Source: Candidatus Electrothrix aarhusensis (GTDB taxonomy: Bacteria; Desulfobacterota; Desulfobulbia; Desulfobulbales; Desulfobulbaceae). From it: a stretch of DNA of 32,323 bases. Below, piece by piece: positions 7,346 to 16,893 of this stretch. The notes under the pieces are model-generated. The model had not been told where the DNA came from and did no database searches. It was given only the letters and a program-made list of their open reading frames with translations. A program made the position numbers and the translations under genes. Position 1 is the first letter of the stretch. Each line of letters begins with the position of its first letter. The stretch is from assembly GCA_004028505.1 (NCBI GenBank), contig MTKO01000096.1:1-32323 (forward strand), given 5' to 3'.

Positions 7346-9154
7346 TTATTGTAATCTCAAACCGGTATTTTTTTGTTTCAGCAACTGAACAAGATGATAA
7401 AGCTTGCGTATTTTTTCACGCTGTTGCGGAAAAACAAATCGCTCCTTCATATCATTAATTATTATTTCAGCTGCTGTCCAGTCCTGAATAATTAAGGTCC
7501 ACTTGAGTGCTTGGCTGGCGTAGATAAAATTTTTTATGTGACGAATCCCCTGATGTATCTCTGTATTGTCAAGATGTTCGGGATACTGGATGTCTTGTCG
7601 GAGGAAAACAGAGGCATTTCTTCCATAATATACCAATTTCCATTTCGATGACAGGTAAAACCATTGACCTATCACCATGTCTTCATGCCCGATCAGCCAG
7701 AGATCACAGTTTTGACGGGTAATATAGTCTGCAAATGTATCTGGATGTGAGAGGATGGTATCTGTGTTGAAAAAATGCCAATACTTATCTAACCATCCCC
7801 CTCTATACGGAAAATGACGGGAATCAACGAATACCTTGTTTTCAGGCCATAATTCCCACATCAGGTAAGCTCCCTGATTATAGGTATTGCCTACTTTTGC
7901 TGTTGGAAAATGCATTTTGATATATTTTGCTTCCTTAACCGGGCTTGATTCTGCAATACCGAATCCTGTCCAGCAGCCCATCTCCGGGGTGCTCATGGTT
8001 TTATATATCGTCACGGAGGAAACCAAAAGAGCCAAGGAGAAAATAAGGATCGGCCAAAGTCGGGATCCAAGTTCACTCAATCGAGCTGACAGAGATAGCG
8101 GGACGTTTGGCGTACCAGACAAGAGCGTCAGGGACGAGAAAAGAAAGATTGGTGCCCAGTAAAATGTTGTTCTTAGGAAGCGGGTGTATAGAAATATGAA
8201 AATGATGTTTGCCAGCAACGATGACCACTCAATCCTGCGAAAATTTCTGCTGTACAGATAAACAAGACAACATATACTGATAGTTAACAGCATAATTAAT
8301 CCCATCTGGTCTCCATTGGCAAATGGAGATTTGTAGGCGGTAATTCTGGTTACTTCTGTTAGATTTTCTTGTGTTGGCAAAAAATAGAGAAAGATTTGGT
8401 AAAGGTAGTCAAAACCATATGGGGTGATGAACAGAGAAGATGCAGTTAATAATGCTGCGATAAAAAGATGTTTTTGAACAGCGGGAGACAGTCTGTTGGC
8501 AGGGCTTAACCAGATGTTGAGTATTTCTCCGATACCAATGGAGGCGAGAAAAACAGCTCCGAAAACGAAACCGCCGTGACTGTTTACCCAGATCAGCATT
8601 ATCAAAGGAAAGAGATAGCAGCTTTTCCATGCCCTGTCTTTTTCAGCCCGGATATACGACCAGTTCCACGCTGTCAGGCCCATGAAGACAAAGGTGAATA
8701 TTTCCGATTTTGCCGCAATGCCGGTATAAGACATAAGCGATGCCAATAGGCAGAAGAGCCAGATCTCAGGACGAGAGACAATTTTCAGCTTTTTGGCAAA
8801 AAGAAAGCAGCTCAGTACTAAGCTATAGATACATACATAGCGAAGGAGAAAAAGACCTGTTATGCCTGATGACTTGTAATAAAAAAAGAAGAAAATATCT
8901 GACAGCCAAGTGCAGTAGATATTATCATTGATTGAAGGTGTCCAAGAGTAGAGGGTGTGATCGGGTATCAGGGTTTTATTCTGCCAGCAATATTCGCCAT
9001 AAAGAATATGGAACCATATGTCACCGTCCTTAAGGGGGATGGCGTAACGGAAGGCGATAGTTATCGCCATTAAAAGGAAAGAAAGGGTGGCCCATATGCC
9101 GTGTGATTGGGTGCTGTGCCGTACTTTCTTGTAGATGAATAGCTGGTTATGCAT
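7346..9154 (-). CDS. Large polytopic membrane protein, GT-C-like, unknown substrate
   Basis: The protein is 602 aa. After an N-terminal helix the first outside loop reads PLKDGDIWFHILYGEY. An acidic DGD motif followed by an aromatic/His cluster is common in GT-C-fold glycosyltransferases and their uncharacterised relatives. About eleven hydrophobic segments follow to roughly residue 395, then a soluble C-terminal region of about 200 residues. That tail contains the VFVDSRHFPYRGG stretch seen in similar proteins from environmental bacteria. No specific family name is certain. It is packed between the AT-rich membrane-protein gene (19 bp upstream) and the VKOR-DsbA gene (2 bp downstream). A part in lipid-linked sugar transfer is inferred only from fold-like features and neighbours. 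Confidence 0.72.
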   Translation of the reverse strand: MHNQLFIYKKVRHSTQSHGIWATLSFLLMAITIAFRYAIPLKDGDIWFHILYGEYCWQNKTLIPDHTLYSWTPSINDNIYCTWLSDIFFFFYYKSSGITGLFLLRYVCIYSLVLSCFLFAKKLKIVSRPEIWLFCLLASLMSYTGIAAKSEIFTFVFMGLTAWNWSYIRAEKDRAWKSCYLFPLIMLIWVNSHGGFVFGAVFLASIGIGEILNIWLSPANRLSPAVQKHLFIAALLTASSLFITPYGFDYLYQIFLYFLPTQENLTEVTRITAYKSPFANGDQMGLIMLLTISICCLVYLYSRNFRRIEWSSLLANIIFIFLYTRFLRTTFYWAPIFLFSSLTLLSGTPNVPLSLSARLSELGSRLWPILIFSLALLVSSVTIYKTMSTPEMGCWTGFGIAESSPVKEAKYIKMHFPTAKVGNTYNQGAYLMWELWPENKVFVDSRHFPYRGGWLDKYWHFFNTDTILSHPDTFADYITRQNCDLWLIGHEDMVIGQWFYLSSKWKLVYYGRNASVFLRQDIQYPEHLDNTEIHQGIRHIKNFIYASQALKWTLIIQDWTAAEIIINDMKERFVFPQQREKIRKLYHLVQLLKQKNTGLRLQ

Positions 9155-9173
9155 AGAAAACTATGTTGATTTT

Positions 9174-11006
9174 TTATTTATTTTCCAGTTTGCTATCTGT
9201 TTTCTTTAAACGAAAGATTAAGAAGCGATCAAAGTATTTAATATTTTCTACAGAGCATTTTATCATGTATGTTTCGTCAATAAATTGAACCAGTCTATTA
9301 GAATAATCCGCTGTATAATCTGTATAATCAGTGATGAAATACGTGTTTGAATGATTGATCATCCATGGTAATATATCGGATCCAGTATTTATTCCAATTG
9401 AATTGATCTTGTTGTGGAAATAAGGAGAAAAAGTGCTCCATCCGCTTGCCAAGTCAAAAATTTTTGAATCATTATAATCGCGATAAACTGAATTTCTAGG
9501 GAACATTGAAATACGAGGCAAAATATAAAAGACAGGATTTTTATCGATAGACAATAATTTTTTTTCGATATTTTCACGTTTAAGGGATGAATTATTCTGA
9601 AAAATAATTTCTCGTTCTAATTCAATTATAGAATTTATAATGAAAATTAATCCAAATACAATAAACGCACCGGATTTCAAAGCGTTAATTTTTGACGTAT
9701 CGATTTTTTTATCTTTCCCGTGCAAGAGCATGCTGAGTAAAATAAATAAAAAAACAGGTTTTGATACCCACGGAGGAAAACGATAGTATGTGTTCATTAT
9801 AGCTACAATTGAAATGACATATACTGAAAAAGATATTAAAAAGAATTTTTTCTTCCCTGCAGAGGGAAATAAAAGTAACAAAATCAGTGAAAATAAAAAT
9901 AAAACCTCACTCAAATGCTCTATTATAAATATTTTGTTGCTTTTAAGGATATTTTTTATTTCTTGAACAGAAAAAGGTTTTAATGGGGATTCTATTTCCT
10001 TTATTAAGCTTAGAGTTTTAAAGTTGTATTTTCTTTCATCTGAAAAGGTCCAATAAAATACAAATAGAAGAAAATCATTTTCTGTCCATGAGTTAGCTTC
10101 AAGTAGTCTTTTTTTATTGATTTTCCTTAAAGGGTATCCGTGGACTTTCCCCCGCTGCTGATTAAATTCGTTAAATTCTTTGTATGCGCTCGTTGTTGTA
10201 TAATTTTCCAGATAAATATTTAATGAAATTATTATAGCAATAGGGAAAAAAAGAATTAAGTGGCTCTTCCATTTTTTGTAATAGTATAGGAAAATAGGTA
10301 AAGATAATAATGAGATCCCTTTTGCTGCCGAAGTCCTTATGAGATAACAAGAGGATATGAACAAGCCTAATGTTAATAATATGTAGATATGATTAAGGTT
10401 ATTTCTATGTGCTTCTTTATTTTCTAGTAGACAAAAATAAAGAAAGCAAGAAGTAATCCCAAGCATAAGGGCAGTCGAAGTGAATGTGAGTAAAATTAGA
10501 AAATATAGATAATAGCTGATAAATATTGTAAAAATGATACTCGATACTATTCTTTTTAGACGAAGAACTTTTATTCCTGTTATTATTAGTGTTACAGAAA
10601 TTATATGACAAAAATATAAAAAAAACGTATACCAAGGAATATCAGCTGTAATGTCTAAGTATAAAAAAGACAATATTCTTCCCAAAAGGACTGACATGAA
10701 AGTTGTATCAAAGCCATTTCCGACGAATTTTATGATTTCAATGTCGTCATTAACCTGAAAAGATGCTGGGAAAAGTAAAAGAGCGCTGGAAACAATAAAT
10801 AAAGAAAAAATGATGTTTGCCAGTTTTTCTTCTTCTTCTTTTTTGAAAAAAAGTAGAGATATAAAAAAAAGTATAATTACATAAGACAGTGGAGCGTAAA
10901 TAATGCTTTTTTGAATTCCGGAAAAAATAGGAAAATTTTTAAAAAGTGAAATTGACAGTAAAATAAGAAAAGATACGACAAACGTCGTTATGTTGAATAG
11001 GCTCAT
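9174..11006 (-). CDS. AT-rich polytopic membrane protein, possible GT-C glycosyltransferase
   Basis: The protein is about 610 aa with at least ten predicted membrane helices and many Ile, Lys, Phe and Asn residues. The ATG at 11006 is preferred over an upstream in-frame TTG at 11024 because it gives a normal hydrophobic start (MSLFNITTFVVSFL). An acidic motif in the first outside loop (QVNDDIEIIKF) recalls GtrII/GT-C-type membrane glucosyltransferases. The C-terminal region, from about residue 455, is soluble. The gene is clearly more AT-rich than the genes to its left, suggesting separate acquisition. It heads the minus-strand operon and is divergent from the methyltransferase, with only 19 bp between the two start codons. 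The function is not established. Confidence 0.72.
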   Translation of the reverse strand: MSLFNITTFVVSFLILLSISLFKNFPIFSGIQKSIIYAPLSYVIILFFISLLFFKKEEEEKLANIIFSLFIVSSALLLFPASFQVNDDIEIIKFVGNGFDTTFMSVLLGRILSFLYLDITADIPWYTFFLYFCHIISVTLIITGIKVLRLKRIVSSIIFTIFISYYLYFLILLTFTSTALMLGITSCFLYFCLLENKEAHRNNLNHIYILLTLGLFISSCYLIRTSAAKGISLLSLPIFLYYYKKWKSHLILFFPIAIIISLNIYLENYTTTSAYKEFNEFNQQRGKVHGYPLRKINKKRLLEANSWTENDFLLFVFYWTFSDERKYNFKTLSLIKEIESPLKPFSVQEIKNILKSNKIFIIEHLSEVLFLFSLILLLLFPSAGKKKFFLISFSVYVISIVAIMNTYYRFPPWVSKPVFLFILLSMLLHGKDKKIDTSKINALKSGAFIVFGLIFIINSIIELEREIIFQNNSSLKRENIEKKLLSIDKNPVFYILPRISMFPRNSVYRDYNDSKIFDLASGWSTFSPYFHNKINSIGINTGSDILPWMINHSNTYFITDYTDYTADYSNRLVQFIDETYMIKCSVENIKYFDRFLIFRLKKTDSKLENK

Positions 11007-11025
11007 TTTTTTCAGGTAGAACAAT

Positions 11026-11904
11026 ATGGCAAAGATAATAGATAGAAGTATACTGCAATGTCCTTCATGCCGAACAGAACGGCTTTCATTTCCTGACGAG
11101 AAGACTATTCTTTGTCAACAATGTGGTAAGCAGTATGGTATACAAAACGGTAACAAATATTTTTTTGTTACGCCATCAGAAAGTGGTATCTCGTTTATTG
11201 AAAGGATAAAGGAAACCGTTAAAAAGTATCCAGGAGTATACAGGCTACTTGTTCTTTTTATCAGTCCTGTTTGTCAAACTGACTATTTTAAACAGAAGAA
11301 GATAGTTAAGAGTCTTTTGCAGGGAAACAAACATGCCATTATCCTAAATCTGGGAAGTGGGCCGACAGATATCTCCGCAGATGTCTCTAATGTTGATATG
11401 TTTCCATATGTAAACGTGGATTCAGTTTGTGATATTAGTAGGCTGCCTTTTAAGGATAACTCTGTTGATATGATACTGAATATAGCCGTGTTAGAGCATG
11501 TTTCTGAACCTGAAAAAGTTGTAAGCGAGGTATATCGAATTTTGAAGCCAGGAGGTATTTTATACTGCGTTTTCCCCTTTATACAAGGGTTTCATGCAGC
11601 ACCTTATGATTTCACCCGGATGACTGAGCCAGGTCTTCGTGGTTTATTAGCTCATTTTGATACGCAAGAAATTTCTTCAGCAGGCGGTCCCACCTCGGCG
11701 CTCTTGTGGATTTTGGAGGAATGGCTTGCTATAGCCTTTTCCTTTGGAATCGTCCCTCTATATAATATACTTCACTTATTCACAATGTTTCTTTGCTGGC
11801 CGTTTAAGTTTCTTGATTTTCTTCTGGTAAAACATCCAAAGGCAAAAAATATCGCCTCAAGCTTTGTTTATATTGGTAGGAAACCGACAAAGGATGTCAA
11901 ATAG
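11026..11904 (+). CDS. Zinc-ribbon class I SAM-dependent methyltransferase
   Basis: The protein is 292 aa. The N-terminus is a Trm112-like zinc ribbon (C12-x2-C15 and C30-x2-C33). A class I methyltransferase follows: SAM-binding motif LNLGSGP at 107-113, an acidic residue in the second strand (NVDMF), and motif IV-like VLEHVSEP near 155-162. The Methyltransf_11 post-motif RILKPGGILYCVFPF comes after that. A C-terminal hydrophobic stretch (about 228-262) may bind it to the membrane. Enzymes of this build are common in polysaccharide gene clusters, where they methylate sugars or lipid-linked glycans. The neighbouring glycosyltransferase and sugar-acetyltransferase support this, but the substrate is unknown. 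A weak AGGTAG ribosome site lies about 8 bases before the ATG, inside the gap shared with the divergent gene. Confidence 0.85.
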   Translation: MAKIIDRSILQCPSCRTERLSFPDEKTILCQQCGKQYGIQNGNKYFFVTPSESGISFIERIKETVKKYPGVYRLLVLFISPVCQTDYFKQKKIVKSLLQGNKHAIILNLGSGPTDISADVSNVDMFPYVNVDSVCDISRLPFKDNSVDMILNIAVLEHVSEPEKVVSEVYRILKPGGILYCVFPFIQGFHAAPYDFTRMTEPGLRGLLAHFDTQEISSAGGPTSALLWILEEWLAIAFSFGIVPLYNILHLFTMFLCWPFKFLDFLLVKHPKAKNIASSFVYIGRKPTKDVK

Positions 11905-11960
11905 AGCTCCTTCTTTACATGAAAAGGTTAAATCTTAACAAGTAGCTGTGACGAGTTTGT

Positions 11961-12889
11961 ATGAAAATGACAAGTATATCTGTTGTAATTCCTGTATATA
12001 AATGTAGTCATTCAATATATGAACTTACTGCAAGATTGGCAGCATCAATCAGCTGTATAACGGATGATTTTGAAATTATCTATGTGAACGATGACAGCCC
12101 TGATGACGATTGGGAAAAGATAGTTTTTCTCTCGGAAAAGGATATGAGAATTAAAGGTCTGAATTTGAGCAGAAATTTTGGCCAGCATTACGCGATAACG
12201 GCAGGACTTGCAAGGAGTCAAGGAGATTGGATTGTTATCATGGATGGCGATTTGCAAGACCGACTGAAGAAATTATTAATCTCTACAAAAAGGCTCAAGA
12301 AGGATTTGATATTGTTTTTGCTCAACGTATAGATAGGAAAGATACTTTTTTAAAGCGAGCTAGTTCTTTAGTTTTTTACAAGATTTTTAGCTATTTTACA
12401 GATACTCAGCAAGATCCTTCTGTTGCAAATTTCGGTATCTATAGCCGAGCTGTTATTAATGCGGTTTTATTGATGCATGACAATGTAAAATTTCTTCCGA
12501 CAATGTTGCACTGGGTAGGTTTCAGTAAAACAATGCTGCCTGTCCAACATGAGAGGCGTAGTCTGGGGAAATCATCATATAGTCTGAAAAAACTTTTCGG
12601 ATTGGCATTTGATAATTTAATAGCTTTCTCCAATAAACCGCTGAGACTTGTTGTGAAATTTGGATTTATAATCGTGTTATTATCTCTGCTTCTTGCTTTT
12701 TATTTTCTTATTAAATATTTTAAGGGGGATGTATCTGTTTTGGGGTATTCAAGTATCATTATATCGATATGGTTCCTTTCCGGAGTCATAATAATGATAC
12801 TTGGTATTGTTGGAATATATATAGGGAAAACATATGAAAAAGTAAAGGGAAGACCAGATTACATTATCAGAGAAAAGGTTAATTTTTGA
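11961..12889 (+). CDS. GtrB/ArnC-type polyprenyl-phosphate glycosyltransferase, GT2 (frameshift near 12264)
   Basis: Two overlapping frames join into one family-2 glycosyltransferase of about 309 aa. The first carries ISVVIPVYK, the nucleotide-binding YVNDDSPDD and the DXD-like MDGDLQD. The second resumes as PEEIINLYKKAQEGFDIVFAQR. A missing C in CGACCTGAA (read CGACTGAA at 12261-12268) breaks the frame. The C-terminus has two membrane helices and ends in the family-typical GRPDYIIRE. Such enzymes (DPM1, GtrB, ArnC) move a sugar from a nucleotide donor to undecaprenyl phosphate on the cytoplasmic face. The product could then serve the GT-C membrane proteins nearby. It overlaps the acetyltransferase by 4 bp. 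Both halves keep family motifs, so the gene is probably intact in the organism. Confidence 0.85.
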
Positions 12890-13593
12890 AAAAAAATAAA
12901 GTTTTTTTTGTTGACTGGGATAGTAAGTTTTTTGGTTTTAAGGTGGCTCAAATAAATGGGGAGAGTATCCAGCAAGAAGAGCTATCTATAATTTTGACCG
13001 GGCTGAAGAAGGAAAATTATCGATTAGTATATATCTTCGTCTCTAAGAGGATCACATATTTTTTTCAACATGTTGATATGAAATATATACATGAAAAAAT
13101 AAGATATGAAAAAAAAATAGTTCCACCGCACCGTATTGATAACAAGATAAAAAAATATGAAATGCCATATCCGACTGACAAGATGATTGATTTGGCAATT
13201 GAGAGCGGTATCTATTCGCGTTTTAAATTAGATAAAAATATTGATGAAATTAAATTTAATGAATTATATAAAAAATGGATAGTTAATTCAGTAAAAAAGG
13301 AGATCGCAGCAGGAGTGTTGATATATGAGATCGATAATAAACTAGCCGGTCTGATAACCTTTGATAAATCTCATGGAGTTGGAAAAATAGGGATTATTGC
13401 CGTTGATAAATGTTATAGAAGGCGAAGTGTCGGATCTTTCTTGCTAACTGCCGCTGAATATTATTTATATGAAGCTGGGTGCGATAAAATAACAATTGCG
13501 ACACAGGACTGCAATAAGGCCGCTTGTCAGTTGTATGAAAAAAATGGTTACCATGTTGATGGGGCAGAGTACGTTTACCATATCTGGCTTTAA
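12886..13593 (+). CDS. WecD-like GNAT acetyltransferase (sugar N-acetyltransferase)
   Basis: The protein is 235 aa, close to the length of dTDP-fucosamine acetyltransferase WecD/RffC. It begins with TTG at 12886, which overlaps the glycosyltransferase stop (TTGA) and implies translational coupling. The N-terminal WDSKFFGFKVAQI matches the WecD signature. The C-terminal GNAT domain shows a degenerate acetyl-CoA loop (YRRRSVGSFLL) and the family CQLYEKNGY segment. WecD acetylates the 4-amino group of dTDP-4-amino-4,6-dideoxygalactose to make dTDP-Fuc4NAc. The next gene, wecE, encodes the aminotransferase that makes that substrate, on the opposite strand and 12 bp away. This partnership is the main reason for the assignment. 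Similarity to E. coli WecD is only partial, so another sugar acyl acceptor is possible. Confidence 0.75.
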   Translation: MKKNKVFFVDWDSKFFGFKVAQINGESIQQEELSIILTGLKKENYRLVYIFVSKRITYFFQHVDMKYIHEKIRYEKKIVPPHRIDNKIKKYEMPYPTDKMIDLAIESGIYSRFKLDKNIDEIKFNELYKKWIVNSVKKEIAAGVLIYEIDNKLAGLITFDKSHGVGKIGIIAVDKCYRRRSVGSFLLTAAEYYLYEAGCDKITIATQDCNKAACQLYEKNGYHVDGAEYVYHIWL

Positions 13594-13605
13594 GTCTTGA
13601 GAAGT

Positions 13606-14745
13606 CTATTCGTTATAAGAAAAGTAATATTCAATTTCCTTGACGACACATTCCTGTTCGGCAGCAGTTAATTCATAGTAACAGGGCAGACGAAGTAGAC
13701 GTTTGCTTATTGATTCCGTGATTGGCAATCTCTTACTTTCGTTAGCGAGAATTTTACCCATTTTTGACAAGTGTAAGGGTAAATAATGAAAAACTGCATA
13801 AATACCTTTGTTTTTCAGATGAGCCATAAGTCCGTCCCGTGTCTGCTCGTCAGGCAGCAGTATATAGAAAAGATGGTTGTTGCAGTTGCATGCAGGAGGA
13901 ATATGGGGAATCTGAAGGAGTCCCTGACCGGCGAGTGGCTGGAGTCCTTGTTGATAGTAATTAAAAATTTCTTGGCGTCGTTGATTGATCGTGTCAATAT
14001 GCTCCAGCTGGGCATATAAAAAAGCAGCAACAATTTCCGAAGGAAGATACGATGAGCCAAGATCTACCCAAGTATATTTATCCACTTCGCCTCGAAAAAA
14101 TTTACTACGGTCTGTGCCCTTTTCACGAATTATTTCTGCCCGTTCAATGAAGCGTTCGTTATTGATAACCAGAGCTCCGCCTTCCCCTGAGATAAAGTTT
14201 TTGGTTTCATGAAAGCTGTACGTTCCCAGATCTCCTATTGTTCCCAAATACTTCCCTTTGTATTGCGAGCTGACCCCTTGGGCCGCATCCTCAACCACAA
14301 ACAGACCATGACGTCCTGCTATTTCCATAATAGTCTCCATCTCACAGCCGACCCCTGCATAATGGACCGGAACGATCACCTTTGTACGGTCTGTAATGGC
14401 CTCTTCGATCAGCTTTTCATTTATGTTGAGGGTGTCTGGCCTGATATCAACAAATACAGGCTTGGCACCTCTCAGACAAAATGCATTTGCCGTAGAAACA
14501 AAGGTGAATGACGGAAGGATAACCTCATCCCCTGGCTGAATATCACAGAGGAGGGCCGCTATTTCTAATGCCGCTGTGCAAGAATGCGTGAGAAGAACTT
14601 TTGACGCGTTGAATTTTTTTTCCAGAAGAGCGTGGCATTTCCGGGTAAATGAACCATCACCTGCAATATGCCCTTCCAGGACCGCTTGCGCAATATAGTA
14701 GAGCTCTTTACCAACAATGAATGGTTTGTTGAATGGTATTGGCAT
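13606..14745 (-). CDS. wecE: dTDP-4-amino-4,6-dideoxygalactose transaminase WecE (RffA)
   Basis: The protein is 379 aa, full length for the family. It resembles E. coli WecE along its whole length: IPFNKP near the N-terminus, SCTAALE, GDEVILPSFTFVSTANAF, VEDAAQG with the PLP-pyridine Asp153, and SFHETKN with the PLP Schiff-base Lys182. It then has REKGTDRSKFFRGEVDKYTW. It is a DegT/DnrJ/EryC1 aminotransferase that uses glutamate and PLP to convert dTDP-4-keto-6-deoxyglucose into dTDP-4-amino-4,6-dideoxygalactose in the cytoplasm. RmlB, encoded at 20399-21466, makes its substrate. The WecD-like enzyme next door would acetylate its product. It is the last gene of the minus-strand group that includes the two TPR membrane proteins. 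Confidence 0.92.
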   Translation of the reverse strand: MPIPFNKPFIVGKELYYIAQAVLEGHIAGDGSFTRKCHALLEKKFNASKVLLTHSCTAALEIAALLCDIQPGDEVILPSFTFVSTANAFCLRGAKPVFVDIRPDTLNINEKLIEEAITDRTKVIVPVHYAGVGCEMETIMEIAGRHGLFVVEDAAQGVSSQYKGKYLGTIGDLGTYSFHETKNFISGEGGALVINNERFIERAEIIREKGTDRSKFFRGEVDKYTWVDLGSSYLPSEIVAAFLYAQLEHIDTINQRRQEIFNYYQQGLQPLAGQGLLQIPHIPPACNCNNHLFYILLPDEQTRDGLMAHLKNKGIYAVFHYLPLHLSKMGKILANESKRLPITESISKRLLRLPCYYELTAAEQECVVKEIEYYFSYNE

Positions 14746-14805
14746 TTGTTACTTATATAGGTACACATTAAGTTACAGTCGATGATATAACCGTGCTAAA
14801 TTATA

Positions 14806-16893
14806 TCATTGTATTTGTAATTGGGTAAGCCACTTTTTAGAGTACTCTTGAATGAGGGGATAATTCAAGGGAAGAACTGGAGTGTTTGTTGATTTTTCTT
14901 CTAAAATAGCTATAAACTCTGGCCAAGTTATTTTTGAAAGGAGTTGATTTATAGCGTGAGCCGCTTTGTCCTCTTCCTTTGCTAGTATGCTGGCTTCTAT
15001 AAGGCATAATAAGCTCGGCACGGTAGGCACCCCGAGATCATGGGTAAAGTTGATATAAAAAAAAGATTTTTCAACAAAGCCGAGCTTAGCATACACAAGC
15101 GCAAAATCAAGCAGCGATTTTCTGTATTCCTTACTCCTCATATCTGAATCTGCAAGAACTTGTTGCAACAGAGTTATTCCTTCATCGGCTTTACTCATGC
15201 CGATAAGCATCTCCCCATACTGATGAAGATATTTTCCCTGCTCAGGCCTTGCCACTGTAAGGCTGCTCATGATCTCCATGGCCTTGTGCTTTTCTCCTGT
15301 CAGCCACAGCACCTGTGCTTTAGTCAACAGGAGTGGTGCATTATATTTACCGTAGGGAGTGTCTTGTGATTCGGAAAGAGCATGATCATAGAACTGTAAC
15401 GCCTTATCATAATTCCCTATCAATTTCATGATATATCCCATATTATTATACGCCCAGAATCTGCTTTTCCAAGGGGTGGCACTGTTTTTATCCAGTGAAA
15501 GCTGACTCAGTCTAAACGCCTTTTGTAGGTTATTTTCTTGAACTAAGTAATAGAGTCCAAGGTTGATGTAAGGACCAGTGCTATTCGGTGCTTTTTTTAG
15601 AGAATCTGCCCAAAGTGACTGTTCGGTCAGCCAAACTTTATTTCTTATCAGAGTGCCCAAGAGTAAAAAGAGAACAAGTAAAGCTGTCGAACCTATTAGT
15701 GTAAAATAGATCGACTTTTTTTGTTGGCGGTATTGGTGTATCAAGGTGCTGATTAAGGATGCTGTGGGGAGAAATAAGAAGAATGAAGGCAGATAGTTGC
15801 GATGCTCAAAGATGAGTTCAAGGTTTAGAAAGGTCGATTCAACGGTATGGTTGAGAAAAAAGAAAAGAATGGCGAAAGAAAGAAGAGGATAACGCTTATG
15901 AAGGAAGAAGGGAAGAATAACGAGTATCCCTATAGATAAGACGGCGAACAGTGTGGTAATTGGGTGAAAAATCGAGGTGGATACCTGGATTTCATGAATG
16001 AGTGAAAGCCGAAAGGGGGCTGGATAAAAAAGAAGGCTGAGGTAAAAAAGAACAATCCGGGATTCCGTTAGGACCCGTTGACTTGGGGTAAAGCTGCGGG
16101 TAGAGTATGAAGCAAATATCCCGTGGAAAACATCAGGTCCTTTTAAAAGGATGGTAAAACCCAAGATAAAAAGAAAACCAAGCGTGAAAATGATAATATT
16201 TTGCTTGGAGAGTTTAATTGTTTCTCTAAAAAAGAACAGCTCAATCAGAACAAGAGATGCAGGAAGAAGAATTGCATTTTCTTTTGATCCTAACGCAAGA
16301 AGAAATGCGAAGAGTAGACCAGCGTAATAAAAGAATTGTTTTTTTATGCTGTCATCCTGTTGCCGCCTCGCCTTCAGGTAGCACCAAATTCCAATGATGG
16401 TGAACATTGCCGCCAAAGAGGCCATTCGTTGAACAATATAGGTGACGGCCTGGGTCTGGACAGGGTTAAGTGCCCAGAAAAGAGCAGCAAGTGCTGCTAT
16501 GAGAAAAGGATTGCCATGAACTCTTCCTTTGATCTTTGGGGAGGAAAGCAGCAACAGGCAGGATTTGAAGAGAAATACCGTTGTGAAAAAGTGAATGAAG
16601 AAGTTCACAAGATGATAACCGAACACCTTGTCTTGATGGAAAAACCAGTTCAGGGCAAAGCTTAAGTTGCTGACAGGGCGAAGAAATGTACCCTCACTTT
16701 CGGGATAGGCAAAGAAAGTTCGCTTGAGGGATTGTGGTGCCAGTTCTGTCAGGTGTAGCGGGGTATTCTCTAAAATATTCGGTAAATCATCAAAGTGCCA
16801 ATCGCCCTGAAAAGACGGGATATAGGCAATAAGCAGAAGAATAAAAAAAGAGAAATACAGCGAAAAGGCTCCTATACTCTTGTGGTTGTTCAT
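14806..16893 (-). CDS. TPR-containing multi-pass membrane protein, TMTC/GT-C-like (copy 1)
   Basis: The protein is 695 aa. The N-terminal 420 residues hold about ten membrane helices. The first outside loop has WHFDDLPNI (Asp35, Asp36), where GT-C enzymes carry their catalytic acid. A conserved NPVQTQAVTYIVQRM segment marks this bacterial TPR/DUF1736-type family. Residues from about 435 on form tetratricopeptide repeats (for example NMGYIMKLIGNYDKALQFYDHAL). Eukaryotic TMTC proteins of similar build are O-mannosyltransferases; that is a family-level analogy, not proof. Its ATG overlaps the stop of the upstream paralogue (TAATG), so the two are translationally coupled. A pilin gene lies just upstream of the pair, which suggests glycan transfer to pilin or other exported proteins. 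Confidence 0.85.
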   Translation of the reverse strand: MNNHKSIGAFSLYFSFFILLLIAYIPSFQGDWHFDDLPNILENTPLHLTELAPQSLKRTFFAYPESEGTFLRPVSNLSFALNWFFHQDKVFGYHLVNFFIHFFTTVFLFKSCLLLLSSPKIKGRVHGNPFLIAALAALFWALNPVQTQAVTYIVQRMASLAAMFTIIGIWCYLKARRQQDDSIKKQFFYYAGLLFAFLLALGSKENAILLPASLVLIELFFFRETIKLSKQNIIIFTLGFLFILGFTILLKGPDVFHGIFASYSTRSFTPSQRVLTESRIVLFYLSLLFYPAPFRLSLIHEIQVSTSIFHPITTLFAVLSIGILVILPFFLHKRYPLLSFAILFFFLNHTVESTFLNLELIFEHRNYLPSFFLFLPTASLISTLIHQYRQQKKSIYFTLIGSTALLVLFLLLGTLIRNKVWLTEQSLWADSLKKAPNSTGPYINLGLYYLVQENNLQKAFRLSQLSLDKNSATPWKSRFWAYNNMGYIMKLIGNYDKALQFYDHALSESQDTPYGKYNAPLLLTKAQVLWLTGEKHKAMEIMSSLTVARPEQGKYLHQYGEMLIGMSKADEGITLLQQVLADSDMRSKEYRKSLLDFALVYAKLGFVEKSFFYINFTHDLGVPTVPSLLCLIEASILAKEEDKAAHAINQLLSKITWPEFIAILEEKSTNTPVLPLNYPLIQEYSKKWLTQLQIQ

